Assembly: GCF_023229025.1 (NCBI RefSeq)
Contig: NZ_JALOAA010000010.1
Coordinates: 1-61,973 of the forward strand
From: Sulfurimonas sp.
GTDB taxonomy: Bacteria > Campylobacterota > Campylobacteria > Campylobacterales > Sulfurimonadaceae
Direction: 5' to 3'
DNA: 61,973 nt
Made by a program: the position numbers and the translations under genes
Part shown: positions 51,651 through 61,428 of the stretch, one piece after another
Layout: every line of letters starts with the position of its first letter
Numbering within the stretch: position 1 is the stretch's first letter
The notes under the pieces: generated by a model
What the model saw: the letters and a program-made list of their open reading frames with translations, nothing else
What the model was told of the DNA's origin: nothing
The model's database searches: none

Positions 51651-53888
51651 TTATAACTCCAAAAGCACCGTATCTCTTCTTGTTACTTCAAGCTTCTTAC
51701 ATGCGCTCTCAAAAGCCCCACTCTCACCTATTAGAATGCATTTATGTTTTGCTCTTGTAACTGCGGTGTAAATCAACTTGGTATTGTGCATGATATAGTG
51801 AGAAAAACTTATAGGAATAACTACTATATCATACTCCATGCCTTGTACTTTATGAATAGTTAGTGCGTATGAGAGCATCAGATGACTACGTAGCTCTTCA
51901 TACTCATAAACTACCACAACATCCTCATTTGGATAAAATACGAACACTTGTTCATCATCTTCATTTATCTTAAAGAGAAGTCCACTCATGCCGTTAAATA
52001 TTCTCCTGTGAGCAGAATCTTCACCGCTTTTAAAACCTTCACCGCTCCATGATGTCATGTTCTCATTTTTGGTATGAACTACTTTATCCATCAGCCTAAA
52101 CTCCACACCACCCTTTTTCACGCTTTTTTTAGGATTTGGATTGAAGTACTCCTGCAAGACACTATTAAGGTTGTTAGCACCTAAAACTCCGCCTTTCATA
52201 GGCGTTATAACCTGAAAATAGTTCAGATACTCTTTTATAAGTTTGTTGCTTAGTCTGTATCTTGCTTTTTTAATTGACTCCACAACCTTATGGGCAATCT
52301 CGCTTACAATCTGATTTGAGTTAGCTTCTCGCATCTCTTGTAGCTCATTTTGGGAGAGTTGATTTTTAAGAGCGTAGTAGTTCCGCATACTAACATCAAT
52401 AAACTCAAAATCCTCATACTCATCCCTATACTGAGGCACTATCCCCTTTCTTATGTCATTTGCAATCAAAGTTATAGCTTTATCTTCACTCTGTCTGTAA
52501 ATCTTTGTAAGTTTTACTATCGGTGCCAACTCCAGAGTCAAAACATCACTCAAAACATTCCCCGCGCCAATTGGCGGAAGCTGTGCATCATCTCCGACAA
52601 TAATAACTACCGCCTTTTTGCTAACCTTTCTCATCACTCTTGCAAACAGAGAGGAGTTTATCATGGAGGCTTCATCTATGAGAACAACAGCGTATGGAAA
52701 CTCATCTCTATCTTCAAACTTAACTAAAAGCGATTGAATTGTTGCACTCTCATAACCTGTCGTATCCGCAATGCGCTGAGAAGCTATACCGCTAAGTGCA
52801 CATGTCATTATCTCTTTTTTGTCATATCTTGTGTTTAGCAAGTCAAGTATAGTTTTTGAAGTCGTGCTCTTTCCCGTTCCTGCATATCCGACTAAAAAGA
52901 GCAGAGATACACCTTCGTTGATTTTTAAAACTGCCTCTTTTTGCTGCTGCCCAAGCTTTAGCTCATGAGAGTCTAAAAACTCATCCAAGTCTTTAACAAA
53001 CGCCCCACTCTCTTTTTTTGCCCTAGCCTTAAAATCATCATATAAAAACTTCTCAGAGTCATAGAGTCTGGCAGGGGAGACGCGGTTGTTTTTCATGATA
53101 ACAATGCTCTGCTCGCTCACTCTCTCGATAAGTGCTGCTTCATAGAGGTGGTTTTTACCCTCAAAGGAGAGAAGTTCATTGAGCCCGCTAAATAGTATCT
53201 CTTTTGAAACACAGCTGTTTCCCTGTTGTTCGCAGTAGTTTAAAAGAACATAATCCATTGCAGAGCTTATGCGGTTGTCATCCTCTTTAGCAACTCCCAT
53301 TTTAAGTGCGAGCTCATCAGCTCGTTTAAAACCGATACCATTTATGGAGGTGAGAATATAGGGGTTGTTTTTTATCTTCTCACGTGGCTCATCTACATCT
53401 TTCATAGCAGTTGCGATTATCGTAAGAAGCGCTTGTGAGACATCATAAGGAGTTAAAAATTCACCAAGCTCTCTCATAAAACGAAACTTCTTCCAGCTTG
53501 TCTGAATCTTTTTTAGCCGCTTGGCTTTGATGCCGCTAAACTCTAAAAGCCTCTCTATATTATTGTCCAATATATCTATGAGTTTTTCATTCCCAAAATG
53601 CTCAATAAGCTCGGCAGAGAGTTTTTTTGTAAAGCCTTTTACAATCTTGTTTAGAAAGAAAAAAAGCTCATTTTGATTTACTTTGATTGAGTCAAACTTA
53701 AAAGTTTTTCCATATTTTTTATGCTCTTCCCACACACCCTTAAGTGTTACGGCAGAGCCTTTTATGTGAGAGACTTCACTCTCATGATAAGTGCCGCTAA
53801 CTTTTTCACCGCTCTTTAAAACAGCTATAAAAAAGCCATCATCTTCAAAAAGGATTTTGTCTATTTGACCGATGAGAGTTTCATTCAA
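51651..53888 (-). CDS. recD2: RecD2-like SF1 helicase
   Basis: 745-residue superfamily 1B helicase. It has an N-terminal OB-like domain, helix-hairpin-helix region (about 80-200), Walker A GYAGTGKST (334-342), VVLIDEASMIN for motif II, GDDAQLPPIGAGNVL, and a C-terminal UvrD-like part with YALTIHKVQGMEYD and YTAVTRAK. The lack of RecB/RecC neighbours and the N-terminal extension suggest RecD2, a 5'-3' helicase. It follows the restriction gene by 23 bases. Confidence 0.87.
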   Translation of the reverse strand: MNETLIGQIDKILFEDDGFFIAVLKSGEKVSGTYHESEVSHIKGSAVTLKGVWEEHKKYGKTFKFDSIKVNQNELFFFLNKIVKGFTKKLSAELIEHFGNEKLIDILDNNIERLLEFSGIKAKRLKKIQTSWKKFRFMRELGEFLTPYDVSQALLTIIATAMKDVDEPREKIKNNPYILTSINGIGFKRADELALKMGVAKEDDNRISSAMDYVLLNYCEQQGNSCVSKEILFSGLNELLSFEGKNHLYEAALIERVSEQSIVIMKNNRVSPARLYDSEKFLYDDFKARAKKESGAFVKDLDEFLDSHELKLGQQQKEAVLKINEGVSLLFLVGYAGTGKSTTSKTILDLLNTRYDKKEIMTCALSGIASQRIADTTGYESATIQSLLVKFEDRDEFPYAVVLIDEASMINSSLFARVMRKVSKKAVVIIVGDDAQLPPIGAGNVLSDVLTLELAPIVKLTKIYRQSEDKAITLIANDIRKGIVPQYRDEYEDFEFIDVSMRNYYALKNQLSQNELQEMREANSNQIVSEIAHKVVESIKKARYRLSNKLIKEYLNYFQVITPMKGGVLGANNLNSVLQEYFNPNPKKSVKKGGVEFRLMDKVVHTKNENMTSWSGEGFKSGEDSAHRRIFNGMSGLLFKINEDDEQVFVFYPNEDVVVVYEYEELRSHLMLSYALTIHKVQGMEYDIVVIPISFSHYIMHNTKLIYTAVTRAKHKCILIGESGAFESACKKLEVTRRDTVLLEL

Positions 53889-53911
53889 AGTTTAAATCTT
53901 TTCTTCATAAA

Positions 53912-55312
53912 CTATTTTAAATAAATTTCATTTTTGATATAACTGTTATTTAACCAAAAACAGTGCTTTGTATAATCTTGCATATTTGTGACTCTATCTT
54001 TTACTGGAAGTTTTAAAGTGTCATTTGCATTAATTGCATGTGGTCTTACATGTGAAATCTTACTAAACTTTTTTGATGGAAAATTTGTAATTCTGACTTG
54101 TTTACCACCTTTATTAGTTTGTATTTCTTTAACAATATTTCCATTTTTAACTATTTTTTTTGTATTTTTCCAAACCCTCTGAACTTCTTGCAAATCTTTA
54201 TAAGGCATGTTCCAAAATTTTACTTTTTTTAATTTAAGTGTGTTATTTTCATATTGAAAAAATATGAACAAAAACTTATGTTCAAATATTTCTTTTATTT
54301 CCGATTCTTCCCACTTTTGAGAAACTATTTCATTGTATTTAAAGACGGGAAAAGATATATCCTCAGCTGGAAGATTGTTTTCTTTTAGGCGCACCGTTTT
54401 AACTATGATATCTGCTTTTGAAAACTCTTCGATTTCTTTATTTAACTCAATTCCTAAAATTGCTTTTGAGAGATTTGCATAAAAATTTTTTGCTTTTTTA
54501 TTTATAGATATATTAAGTAACTCTAAAATTTCTGAGACACTCTTACCATAGTAAAATTGAAATTTTGAAACTACAATCTCTTCAAGAGAAGATGATTTTA
54601 CAACTTCTAAAGATGATATGACTTTTCCATATATTGGATTTTTTCCAGATAGTGAAGCAATAATATGATTAACATATCCTTGCTTTAATGAGTACGCTCT
54701 TTGTTTTGCTTTTATTTGTGAATGTGGCTGTTCTCTTAAGTTACCACCTTTTGAGCCTTTTGTACAAGCTCCCAAATAAAGAGTATCCCCCTCGGAAAGC
54801 TCATGAGCTTTTCCATTTTTAATTTTGTTTGTGATTATCTCCCAGTCATTTTTTATAATTTCCAAATCAATTTCAGGGAAACTCCACTCATCTGCAATTT
54901 CAATTTTATAATCTAAAAAATTTTTATCTAACTCATGAAGATAAAAAATTAAGAGTAAGTTTTTATTTTTTTTCCAGAAAGAGCTGTTCTCAAAACTTTG
55001 CTCAGTAACTTGCATAAAATTAATTATGTTTAAAACTAATCGCTCTTTAGAAACATAGTGCAGTTTTTTTAATCTCTTTATTGGAGAAGATTTTAATTCA
55101 AGTCTAGCTTCTTTAAAATCAGGTTCAGAGTTTGAATTTGGTTCATATAAAAAATAATATTTTTCCAATAATTGACCGAAATTTCCTTTATTTTTTATCT
55201 TATCTGGCTCAAACTCCAATTTACATTTAACTCTTAATGTTTGATGAATTAACTCTTTAGCATAAGCTACAATAGAAGTTTTGCTGTATATATCATATGG
55301 AAGTTCTCTCAT
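53912..55312 (-). CDS. Sau3AI/MutH-type restriction endonuclease
   Basis: 466 residues. The N-terminal part has D65-x6-E72-x-K74 in a context like MutH (D70, E77, K79 in E. coli), plus upstream GNFGQLLEKYYF with a conserved Glu. A second half (about 230-460) resembles the DNA-binding MutH-like repeat of Sau3AI. Sau3AI cuts at GATC; I infer the same or a related target. The start overlaps the methyltransferase stop by 4 bases. AT content seems higher than in the neighbours, suggesting acquisition. Confidence 0.82.
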   Translation of the reverse strand: MRELPYDIYSKTSIVAYAKELIHQTLRVKCKLEFEPDKIKNKGNFGQLLEKYYFLYEPNSNSEPDFKEARLELKSSPIKRLKKLHYVSKERLVLNIINFMQVTEQSFENSSFWKKNKNLLLIFYLHELDKNFLDYKIEIADEWSFPEIDLEIIKNDWEIITNKIKNGKAHELSEGDTLYLGACTKGSKGGNLREQPHSQIKAKQRAYSLKQGYVNHIIASLSGKNPIYGKVISSLEVVKSSSLEEIVVSKFQFYYGKSVSEILELLNISINKKAKNFYANLSKAILGIELNKEIEEFSKADIIVKTVRLKENNLPAEDISFPVFKYNEIVSQKWEESEIKEIFEHKFLFIFFQYENNTLKLKKVKFWNMPYKDLQEVQRVWKNTKKIVKNGNIVKEIQTNKGGKQVRITNFPSKKFSKISHVRPHAINANDTLKLPVKDRVTNMQDYTKHCFWLNNSYIKNEIYLK

Positions 55313-56622
55313 TTCTCTAACTCTTGCAGCAATTTTTCTCCAAGTCTCTCAACCACTCCTACGACTAAAGCATTTCCCATTAGAAATGCTCTTTTGCTAT
55401 CACTTACACCAGCTGTATGATTATCTGGAAACATATTTAATCTCTCTAATTCAACTGGTGTCAATCTTCTATACCTTCCATCAACACAAACAACATGCTT
55501 AAAGCGTGAAGCGCTTGCTCCGCCTTCGCCAGTTATAATTGTTCTAGAAGGTTTTTTTAAACAATCTGGAAATGACATACTTCCTTCACTATAGAGATAT
55601 TTGTGTCCTGTTGTCTTATTTACTCTCTCAATTGATTTTGAGTTTTTGTGATATTTCCACTTTTCTAGCTCTTCATCACTTATATAAAACTCTTTTGGCA
55701 CATCATTTTCATCCTGTAAAAAATCGCCAAGTACACTAAAGCTTCCTCGATATTCAGCTTTACATGCGGATGTATAACAGATTCCTTCTATCATGTATCC
55801 AGAGTCATAAAAACTATTTTTATTAGGGGTGTTTTTATTAAAATTATCTGTAATATCAACCAAATCATTAGAGAGTTTTAAGGAGAATATATCATCTTCT
55901 TGGATTCTCTTAATAGGAAATGTTTTGGCAAAGATTCCATCTTTACTCAGTAACTCAAATGGTGTTTTTTGTTGCAAATTCAGATACGGTTTTGTCCCAT
56001 TTTTGTATGCCATTATAAAAACTCTTCTTCTTCTTTGTGGCATTCCATAGTCACTTGCATTTATAACTCTCCACTCAACTCCATAACCAAGAGAATTAAG
56101 AGATGATAGAATAATTGCAAAATCTCTTCCCCTTTGAGAAGCAGGAGATTTTAAAAGCCTATCTACATTTTCAAGCAGAAGATATTTTGGTGCTTTTTCT
56201 TTTTTTTGTTCCAAAATTCTATATATCTCCCACCACAAAACACCCTTTTTACCAACAATTCCATGTGAGTTTTTAAGAGTACTTGCAACAGAGTAATCTT
56301 GACATGGAAAACCGCCTACGAGTAAATCATGATCTGGAATTTGAGAAACATCGACAGTAGATATATCATCATTTGAGTGGTTTTCATAACCAAATCGAGC
56401 ACAATATATATCAGAAGCATGTTGCGTTTTTGTAGAGGGTTCCCACTGATTGCTCCAAACTACGCTATAAAACTTATTTTTAAAACTGGCTTTTTCTAAC
56501 CCTAGTCTAAAACCGCCAACCCCTGCAAATAATTCAACTGTTCTTATAGACGATAATTGCGAAATTTGCATGTTCATAGTTAACTCATTCATGTTGTATG
56601 TAAATAAATTTGGTATCTTCAT
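55309..56622 (-). CDS. DNA cytosine-5 methyltransferase of the restriction system
   Basis: 437 residues. Motif I ELFAGVGGFRLGLEKA (30-45), motif IV GGFPCQDYS with catalytic Cys107, motif VI ENV (151-153), motif VIII QRRRRVFI (196-203) and a C-terminal motif X GNALVV are present. Target-recognition region at about 215-345. Together with the Sau3AI-like nuclease it likely methylates C in GATC or a related site. AGAGGAAG precedes the ATG by about 7 bases. Confidence 0.92.
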   Translation of the reverse strand: MKIPNLFTYNMNELTMNMQISQLSSIRTVELFAGVGGFRLGLEKASFKNKFYSVVWSNQWEPSTKTQHASDIYCARFGYENHSNDDISTVDVSQIPDHDLLVGGFPCQDYSVASTLKNSHGIVGKKGVLWWEIYRILEQKKEKAPKYLLLENVDRLLKSPASQRGRDFAIILSSLNSLGYGVEWRVINASDYGMPQRRRRVFIMAYKNGTKPYLNLQQKTPFELLSKDGIFAKTFPIKRIQEDDIFSLKLSNDLVDITDNFNKNTPNKNSFYDSGYMIEGICYTSACKAEYRGSFSVLGDFLQDENDVPKEFYISDEELEKWKYHKNSKSIERVNKTTGHKYLYSEGSMSFPDCLKKPSRTIITGEGGASASRFKHVVCVDGRYRRLTPVELERLNMFPDNHTAGVSDSKRAFLMGNALVVGVVERLGEKLLQELEK

Positions 56623-56837
56623 ACTATCTTCCTCTAAAATTAATTAGGTTCTATAGTAATTGAAATTTAATAATCTTCTAAAAAATATGACAGATTGACA
56701 TATTTTATTTTTATAAATTTGTTTATTTTACAAAATTATATCCAAACTTACTCTTGATAACTTGAACTCTCTTTGTGTCACATCAAAGACATCTTTTTAT
56801 GTTACCATCTTGATTAATTTATTTTAAGGAAAATATC

Positions 56838-57545
56838 ATGCAAAACAAAACAGTTTTAGTAACAGGGGCAAACGGTGGGCTTGGAGATGCTTTTGTTCAA
56901 GTTCTTCTAGAGCAAAAAGCAAAAAAAATTTATGCAGCGGCTAGGAGTATAAGCACGCTTGCGCATCTAAAAGATATAAGCAACATTGAGCTTTTGGAGC
57001 TTGACATAACCGACATCTCTTCTGTAAAGGCGGCAAGAGAGAAGGCGAGCGATATAGATGTGCTTATCAACAATGCCGGTATTAACTCAAACGCAAGAGT
57101 TTTTGATGGCGACTTTAGCGACTTAGAAGTTAACTATAAAGGTACGGCAAATCTCTGCGAAAGCTACTTTGAGTATGCAAAAGAGCATAAGATGCAAATT
57201 ATTAACATCTCTTCAATCGTCGCTCTTTGCAATCTCCCCATCATGGCAAAGTACTCTATCTCAAAAAGTGCTCTACACTCCTTTACTCAAGCCTTAAGAG
57301 CGGAGTTAAAAGCTTATGATAGCGAAGTTTATGAGGTTTTTGCAGGGCCAATTGACACAAGACTAACAGAAGGCTCAGAGATGCCAAAAGCAGACCCTAT
57401 TGATGTGGCAAAGAGGGTTCTAAAAGAGGTTAAAGAGGGTGTATTTGATATATTTCCAGATGTTTTTGCCCAGATGGTAAAAGAGAGACTTGCAACTGAC
57501 CCAAAAGGGGTTGAAGCGAATTTTACTAAGTCACTCGCGGGTTAA
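56838..57545 (+). CDS. Short-chain dehydrogenase/reductase
   Basis: 235-residue NAD(P)-dependent SDR. Cofactor loop VTGANGGLGDAF (8-19), NNAG at 78-81, Ser125/Ser126 in ISS, and catalytic Tyr139 and Lys143 in YSISK. Substrate unknown. AAGGAAAA ribosome binding site before the ATG. About 215 AT-rich bases separate it from the methyltransferase gene; these hold only promoter-like sequences. Confidence 0.88.
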   Translation: MQNKTVLVTGANGGLGDAFVQVLLEQKAKKIYAAARSISTLAHLKDISNIELLELDITDISSVKAAREKASDIDVLINNAGINSNARVFDGDFSDLEVNYKGTANLCESYFEYAKEHKMQIINISSIVALCNLPIMAKYSISKSALHSFTQALRAELKAYDSEVYEVFAGPIDTRLTEGSEMPKADPIDVAKRVLKEVKEGVFDIFPDVFAQMVKERLATDPKGVEANFTKSLAG

Positions 57546-57561
57546 GGTCTTACGCCTTAAC
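57541..57561. other. Hairpin between convergent SDR and glyQ
   Basis: GTTAAGG (57541-57547) and CCTTAAC (57555-57561) with a 7-base loop, covering both stop codons. No T-run on either side, so a strong intrinsic terminator is doubtful. Confidence 0.4.
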
Positions 57562-58431
57562 TCTCTTGATTCTATCCTTTTCTTGTGCCTTATAAAGCTC
57601 GGCGCAGCCACGTGAGAGTTCACGGATTTTTAGGATGTAGTTTTGTCTCTCAGTCTGGCTTATTGCTTTTCTGGCATCAAGAACGTTAAAAGTGCTTGCT
57701 GCCATCATACAGAGGTCATATGCAGGCAAAGGAAGCTCTGCTTCTAACGCTCTTAGGCACTCTTTGCTTTTTGCTTCAAACTCCTTAAACAACATGTCAG
57801 TATCTGCAACTTCAAAGTTATATTTTGAAAACTCTATCTCACTCTCTTTATGAACATCGCGGTAGTAAGTTTTTCCATGCTCATTCTCACCCCAAACTAT
57901 GTCAAATACGGTGTCCACACCTTGTAGATACATCGCTAAGCGTTCTGTTCCGTAAGTTATCTCAACTGCAACAGGATTACACTCTATCCCGCCGACTTGT
58001 TGAAAATATGTAAACTGCGTAACTTCCATACCGTTTAGCCAAACTTCCCAGCCAAGTCCCCAAGCACCGAGTGTTGGAGACTCCCAGTTATCTTCTACAA
58101 AGCGGATATCATGATTTTTCACATCAAGTCCTAAGTACTCTAAAGATTTCAAATAAAGCTCTTGAATATTATCGGGTGATGGTTTTATAAGGGCTTGAAA
58201 CTGATAGTAGCTTCCAAGACGATTTGGATTTTCACCATACCTTCCATCAGTCGGACGGCGCGATGGTGCAACATAAGCAACAGCCCATGGGGTAGAATCT
58301 AGTGAACGTAGAAATGTAGCAGGATGAAAAGTTCCTGCTCCTGCAGTGATATCGTAAGGCTGTACAATATTACATCCTTGCTTCATCCAAAATTCTTGAA
58401 GTTTAAGTAGCATCTCGCTAAAAGTTATCAT
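57550..58431 (-). CDS. glyQ: Glycyl-tRNA synthetase alpha subunit
   Basis: 293 residues, catalytic subunit of the alpha2beta2 enzyme. Class II motifs and typical patterns FWMKQGCNIVQPYD, VAYVAPSRRPTDGRYGENPNR and EDNWESPTLGAWGLGWEVW are present. The beta subunit glyS is not in the window. It has its own extended -10 promoter. Confidence 0.97.
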   Translation of the reverse strand: MITFSEMLLKLQEFWMKQGCNIVQPYDITAGAGTFHPATFLRSLDSTPWAVAYVAPSRRPTDGRYGENPNRLGSYYQFQALIKPSPDNIQELYLKSLEYLGLDVKNHDIRFVEDNWESPTLGAWGLGWEVWLNGMEVTQFTYFQQVGGIECNPVAVEITYGTERLAMYLQGVDTVFDIVWGENEHGKTYYRDVHKESEIEFSKYNFEVADTDMLFKEFEAKSKECLRALEAELPLPAYDLCMMAASTFNVLDARKAISQTERQNYILKIRELSRGCAELYKAQEKDRIKRVKA

Positions 58432-58461
58432 CTATACACCCTAATATTTTTTAATTTTGCA

Positions 58462-58470
58462 ATTATATCA
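58462..58470 (-). promoter_or_regulatory. Extended -10 promoter of glyQ
   Basis: TGATATAAT on the minus strand, about 30 bases before the ATG. Confidence 0.6.
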
Positions 58471-58558
58471 AAGCTATACTTTAAGTTTTTTTTCTATTGG
58501 CTTGATTGATTTTAAAATTTTAACTACAATACAAGCAACATAGATAAAAGAGGAAAGT

Positions 58559-59089
58559 ATGGCACATATAAAACTACCGGAATTTGAAGAGATGTCTCCT
58601 GCTATTCAAGACAGAGCACGTCCAATTTTAGAAAAAACAGGAAACCTCGGTGAAATATTTAAACTCTTAGCGATAGATGAGAAAATTTACTTTGCAACCG
58701 ACATGATGGTGCAAACATACTTGCTTGATGAGACTACACTCTCGTATGACACCAAAGAGGCTATTGCTCTTTTAGTCTCAAAAGAGAATGGCTGCAAGAT
58801 GTGTGTTGATGTCCATAAAAACATTGCAAAAATGCTTGGCTTAAGTGATGAAAAAATTCAAAAGATATTAGAGGGAGTCGATGCGATTGATACCGATGCA
58901 AAAGAGAAAGCCCTTTTAAATTTTTGTATCAAGGCTTCTCAAAAAGAGAACTACAAAATATTAAAAGAAGAGATTGATGCCCTTAAAGCTCTAGGGTATA
59001 GCGAAGTGCAGATTTTAGAAGCGGTTGCAATTACAGGCTACTTTAACTATATAAATACACTTTCAAATGTTTTTGGACTTGGAGAATAA
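58559..59089 (+). CDS. AhpD-like carboxymuconolactone decarboxylase family protein
   Basis: 176 residues. The redox/proton-relay motif C79-x2-C82-x3-H86 (CKMCVDVH) typical of AhpD-like peroxidases is present, with Glu76 before it. It likely reduces peroxides or another disulfide partner. AGAGGAAAG ribosome binding site. The next gene starts one base after its stop. Confidence 0.85.
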   Translation: MAHIKLPEFEEMSPAIQDRARPILEKTGNLGEIFKLLAIDEKIYFATDMMVQTYLLDETTLSYDTKEAIALLVSKENGCKMCVDVHKNIAKMLGLSDEKIQKILEGVDAIDTDAKEKALLNFCIKASQKENYKILKEEIDALKALGYSEVQILEAVAITGYFNYINTLSNVFGLGE

Positions 59090-59090
59090 C

Positions 59091-59537
59091 ATGAGATACT
59101 TTTTTATTATTTTATCTACTCTTTTTATAACGGCAAACGCGCAAGAGTACAAAGCGGTCTTTAACTGTAATGCAAAAGATATGCAGTATGTAGCAAGTCG
59201 TATGATTTTAGTTGAGAGAACAATAGATATGATTGAGAAAAACGGCGGTAGGACAAAGTTTGCAGTAACAATTCATGGAAGTTGCGCGCCGATAGTTTCA
59301 AAAAACTATGATGAGATAATTCTTGACGAAGATGATTTGGCATCAATCGAAATATCTCAAAAACAGCTTATAAAGCTATCTGAGAGAGGGGTTGAGTTAG
59401 TTGTGTGCGCCATGAGCTTAAATGCAAATACAATTCCAAAAGAGGATGTTATTCCTGAGGTAAAAATATCTCCTAACAGTTTTATAGAGACTATAGGGTA
59501 CCAAAACAGTGGCTACGCATTAATGGTGTTTGAGTAG
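59091..59537 (+). CDS. Exported DsrE-family protein
   Basis: 148 residues from ATG 59091, which has GGAG 6 bases upstream; a start 8 codons earlier would overlap the preceding gene and spoil the signal peptide. Signal peptide MRYFFIILSTLFITANA. The rest is a DsrE fold; Cys65 and Cys106 (VVCAMS) are candidates for the reactive residue. DsrE proteins handle sulfur; an exported form next to an AhpD-like protein suggests periplasmic sulfur or redox chemistry (inference). Confidence 0.82.
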   Translation: MRYFFIILSTLFITANAQEYKAVFNCNAKDMQYVASRMILVERTIDMIEKNGGRTKFAVTIHGSCAPIVSKNYDEIILDEDDLASIEISQKQLIKLSERGVELVVCAMSLNANTIPKEDVIPEVKISPNSFIETIGYQNSGYALMVFE

Positions 59538-59539
59538 GT

Positions 59540-60397
59540 TTAAACAACTTTACAGATTATGTCGCCTACCTCTTTTTTTAGTGAGGCGGCAACAACTCCG
59601 CACTTTACTTTGAGTAAAAAGCATATATTGTCCCTGTGTGATGGGCTCAGACACTCATAATTTCCCATCCCTTTACTTATAACCAAATCAACGCTGTCAA
59701 AAAGCTCTTTGGAGTAGCTGTTTGCTCTATCATAAACAAATCCGGGAGTGTTTACTCCGCTATCTACTAGCTCACAAAGTTCACTAAAACCAGCCTCTTT
59801 AGCCTCTTTTATAGTAACGTCATTTATAATCGGATTTCCCCTTACCATGTATGAGTATTTGGCATTTGGATATAGTTTTTTTAGCGTCTGCATAAGCATG
59901 TAGTCAAAGATATGCTCTCCAACATTATCGCCTATGACTAAAACACTCTTTGCGCTACTTAGTTTCTCCTCAAATATGTCAAAATCATTGTGGGAAAACT
60001 CTGTATGAAATATCTCTCTTAGCTCATCTTCAAGGTCAAACTCCACCTCTGCAGCAAGATCTATAACATTTCCTGCTACTGCTATTTTTATAGCGGTTAG
60101 GAGTTTATCTTTTGAGTCTAAAAGCTCTTTTTCTAGAAGCGGTACAAAAGAGAGGGCTTTTTTTGTAGAGAGCTCTTTAACCTCATCGTAAAGGTCTGTT
60201 TTATTTGCAATTTGTGCCATTTTTTCATATACATAGGAGGCTATTTCAGGCGGGGTATCGTTGTAAGAGAAGTCTTTACTCATCTTTGTAACAGTAGATG
60301 TAAGCTCATCTGAGAGAGCTTCGTCTGCATGAATGGCATTTGCAACCTTAACGCTCTGGTTTATTATGCACTCTATACATGCCTCATCAATAGTCAT
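59540..60397 (-). CDS. DUF89/ARMT1-like metal-dependent phosphatase
   Basis: 285 residues. The family pattern AGNVIDLAAEVEF, GDNVGEHIFD (metal-binding Asp and Asn) and SKGMGNYE is clear. The N-terminal C7-x2-C10 pair is typical of bacterial subfamily members. Such enzymes are thought to remove damaged phosphometabolites. It lies between a DUF3972 gene and the AhpD-DsrE pair and converges with the latter. Confidence 0.85.
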   Translation of the reverse strand: MTIDEACIECIINQSVKVANAIHADEALSDELTSTVTKMSKDFSYNDTPPEIASYVYEKMAQIANKTDLYDEVKELSTKKALSFVPLLEKELLDSKDKLLTAIKIAVAGNVIDLAAEVEFDLEDELREIFHTEFSHNDFDIFEEKLSSAKSVLVIGDNVGEHIFDYMLMQTLKKLYPNAKYSYMVRGNPIINDVTIKEAKEAGFSELCELVDSGVNTPGFVYDRANSYSKELFDSVDLVISKGMGNYECLSPSHRDNICFLLKVKCGVVAASLKKEVGDIICKVV

Positions 60398-60405
60398 TTA
60401 AAAGC

Positions 60406-60879
60406 TTACTTATCTGTGTGTTCTTCTATAGCTTTATTCCACATAAGTTTATATTTTCTTCTCATAAACTCAACCTCTTGCTGTGAAAGTTTTAACTGCT
60501 CTTGAAGCGTATGTATCGTTTTTCTATCTTCATCATAGAGCTCTTGCAGAGATGCAAGCGCCTCTCTTAAAAACTCATTTTCAACTCTAACAGCAGCAAG
60601 AGTCTCATCTTTTGCGTCAAGAACTTTTTCATGAAGATTGATAATAGTGCCTATCGTTTTTTCTACAAACTCAGGTTGTACTACCATCTCTTTTGTGTTA
60701 TGAGCAGAGAGCTCTTTTAGTTGTGCAGGAACAACCTCTCCTGCACCTTTAGACGGGTCTATATATCTAACACCGTCTTCTACTTTTATAGTCAGCTTTC
60801 CTCTGTCTGCTAAATCATCAATAGCTGTTATCTCCAGACCGGTAAGCTCCATATACTCTTCATCACTCATCCACTTCAT
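60406..60879 (-). CDS. DUF3972 protein
   Basis: 157 residues. The N-terminal 50 residues resemble a MerR-like helix-turn-helix (MSDEEYMELTGLEITAIDDL), followed by a coiled coil (about 75-145) and a basic end. It is conserved between purE and glyQ in Campylobacter. Function unknown; possibly DNA-binding. Confidence 0.78.
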   Translation of the reverse strand: MKWMSDEEYMELTGLEITAIDDLADRGKLTIKVEDGVRYIDPSKGAGEVVPAQLKELSAHNTKEMVVQPEFVEKTIGTIINLHEKVLDAKDETLAAVRVENEFLREALASLQELYDEDRKTIHTLQEQLKLSQQEVEFMRRKYKLMWNKAIEEHTDK

Positions 60880-60900
60880 GCATATTCCTGTTAGAAATTT

Positions 60901-61398
60901 TTAAGATAAGATTGTCTCTATCTCCATTGAGTCCATTTCAACTTTTTTAGCTTTTGAAATACGGTCTTCTTTTAGTTTAATTGCCAACTCTTCATTCTCA
61001 AGTGCTAATATCTGCATAGCTAAATAAGCCGAGTTTATTGCTCCTGCTTTTCCTATCGCTACTGTAGCAACCGGCATTCCTGCAGGCATTTGAACAGTTG
61101 ATAAAAGAGCATCTATTCCACCAAGGGCAGACGCACTCATAGGAACGCCGATAATAGGCTTTACCGTCTTAGATGATAAAACACCTGCTAAATGTGCAGC
61201 CATTCCGGCAGCTGCAATAAAAACCTGCGCACCTTTTTTCTCAGCTTTTGCTATATACTCTTTTGTTCTCTCCGGTGAACGATGAGCCGAAGATATTATC
61301 ATCTCATACTGAACCCCGAATGCTTCAAACATGTCTGAACAAGATTTCATTACCTCGTAATCGCTTTTACTACCTATTATAATTGAAACAAACTTCAT
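60901..61398 (-). CDS. purE: N5-carboxyaminoimidazole ribonucleotide mutase PurE
   Basis: 165 residues. The reaction converts N5-CAIR to CAIR in purine synthesis. Key motif GSKSDYEVMKSCSD, SAHRSPERTKEY with the catalytic His, and AAGMAAHLAGVLSSKT are seen. GGAAG before the ATG. The purK partner is elsewhere. Confidence 0.95.
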   Translation of the reverse strand: MKFVSIIIGSKSDYEVMKSCSDMFEAFGVQYEMIISSAHRSPERTKEYIAKAEKKGAQVFIAAAGMAAHLAGVLSSKTVKPIIGVPMSASALGGIDALLSTVQMPAGMPVATVAIGKAGAINSAYLAMQILALENEELAIKLKEDRISKAKKVEMDSMEIETILS

Positions 61399-61428
61399 CT
61401 AATATCTTCCTTTTTTTTTTGATTGGAG

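Noticed and set aside
53912..55312. MutH mismatch-repair protein
   Set aside because: The length of 466 with a second domain and the overlapping cytosine methyltransferase indicate a Sau3AI-type restriction enzyme.
57541..57561. Strong bidirectional terminator
   Set aside because: The stem is good but there is no T-run on either strand.
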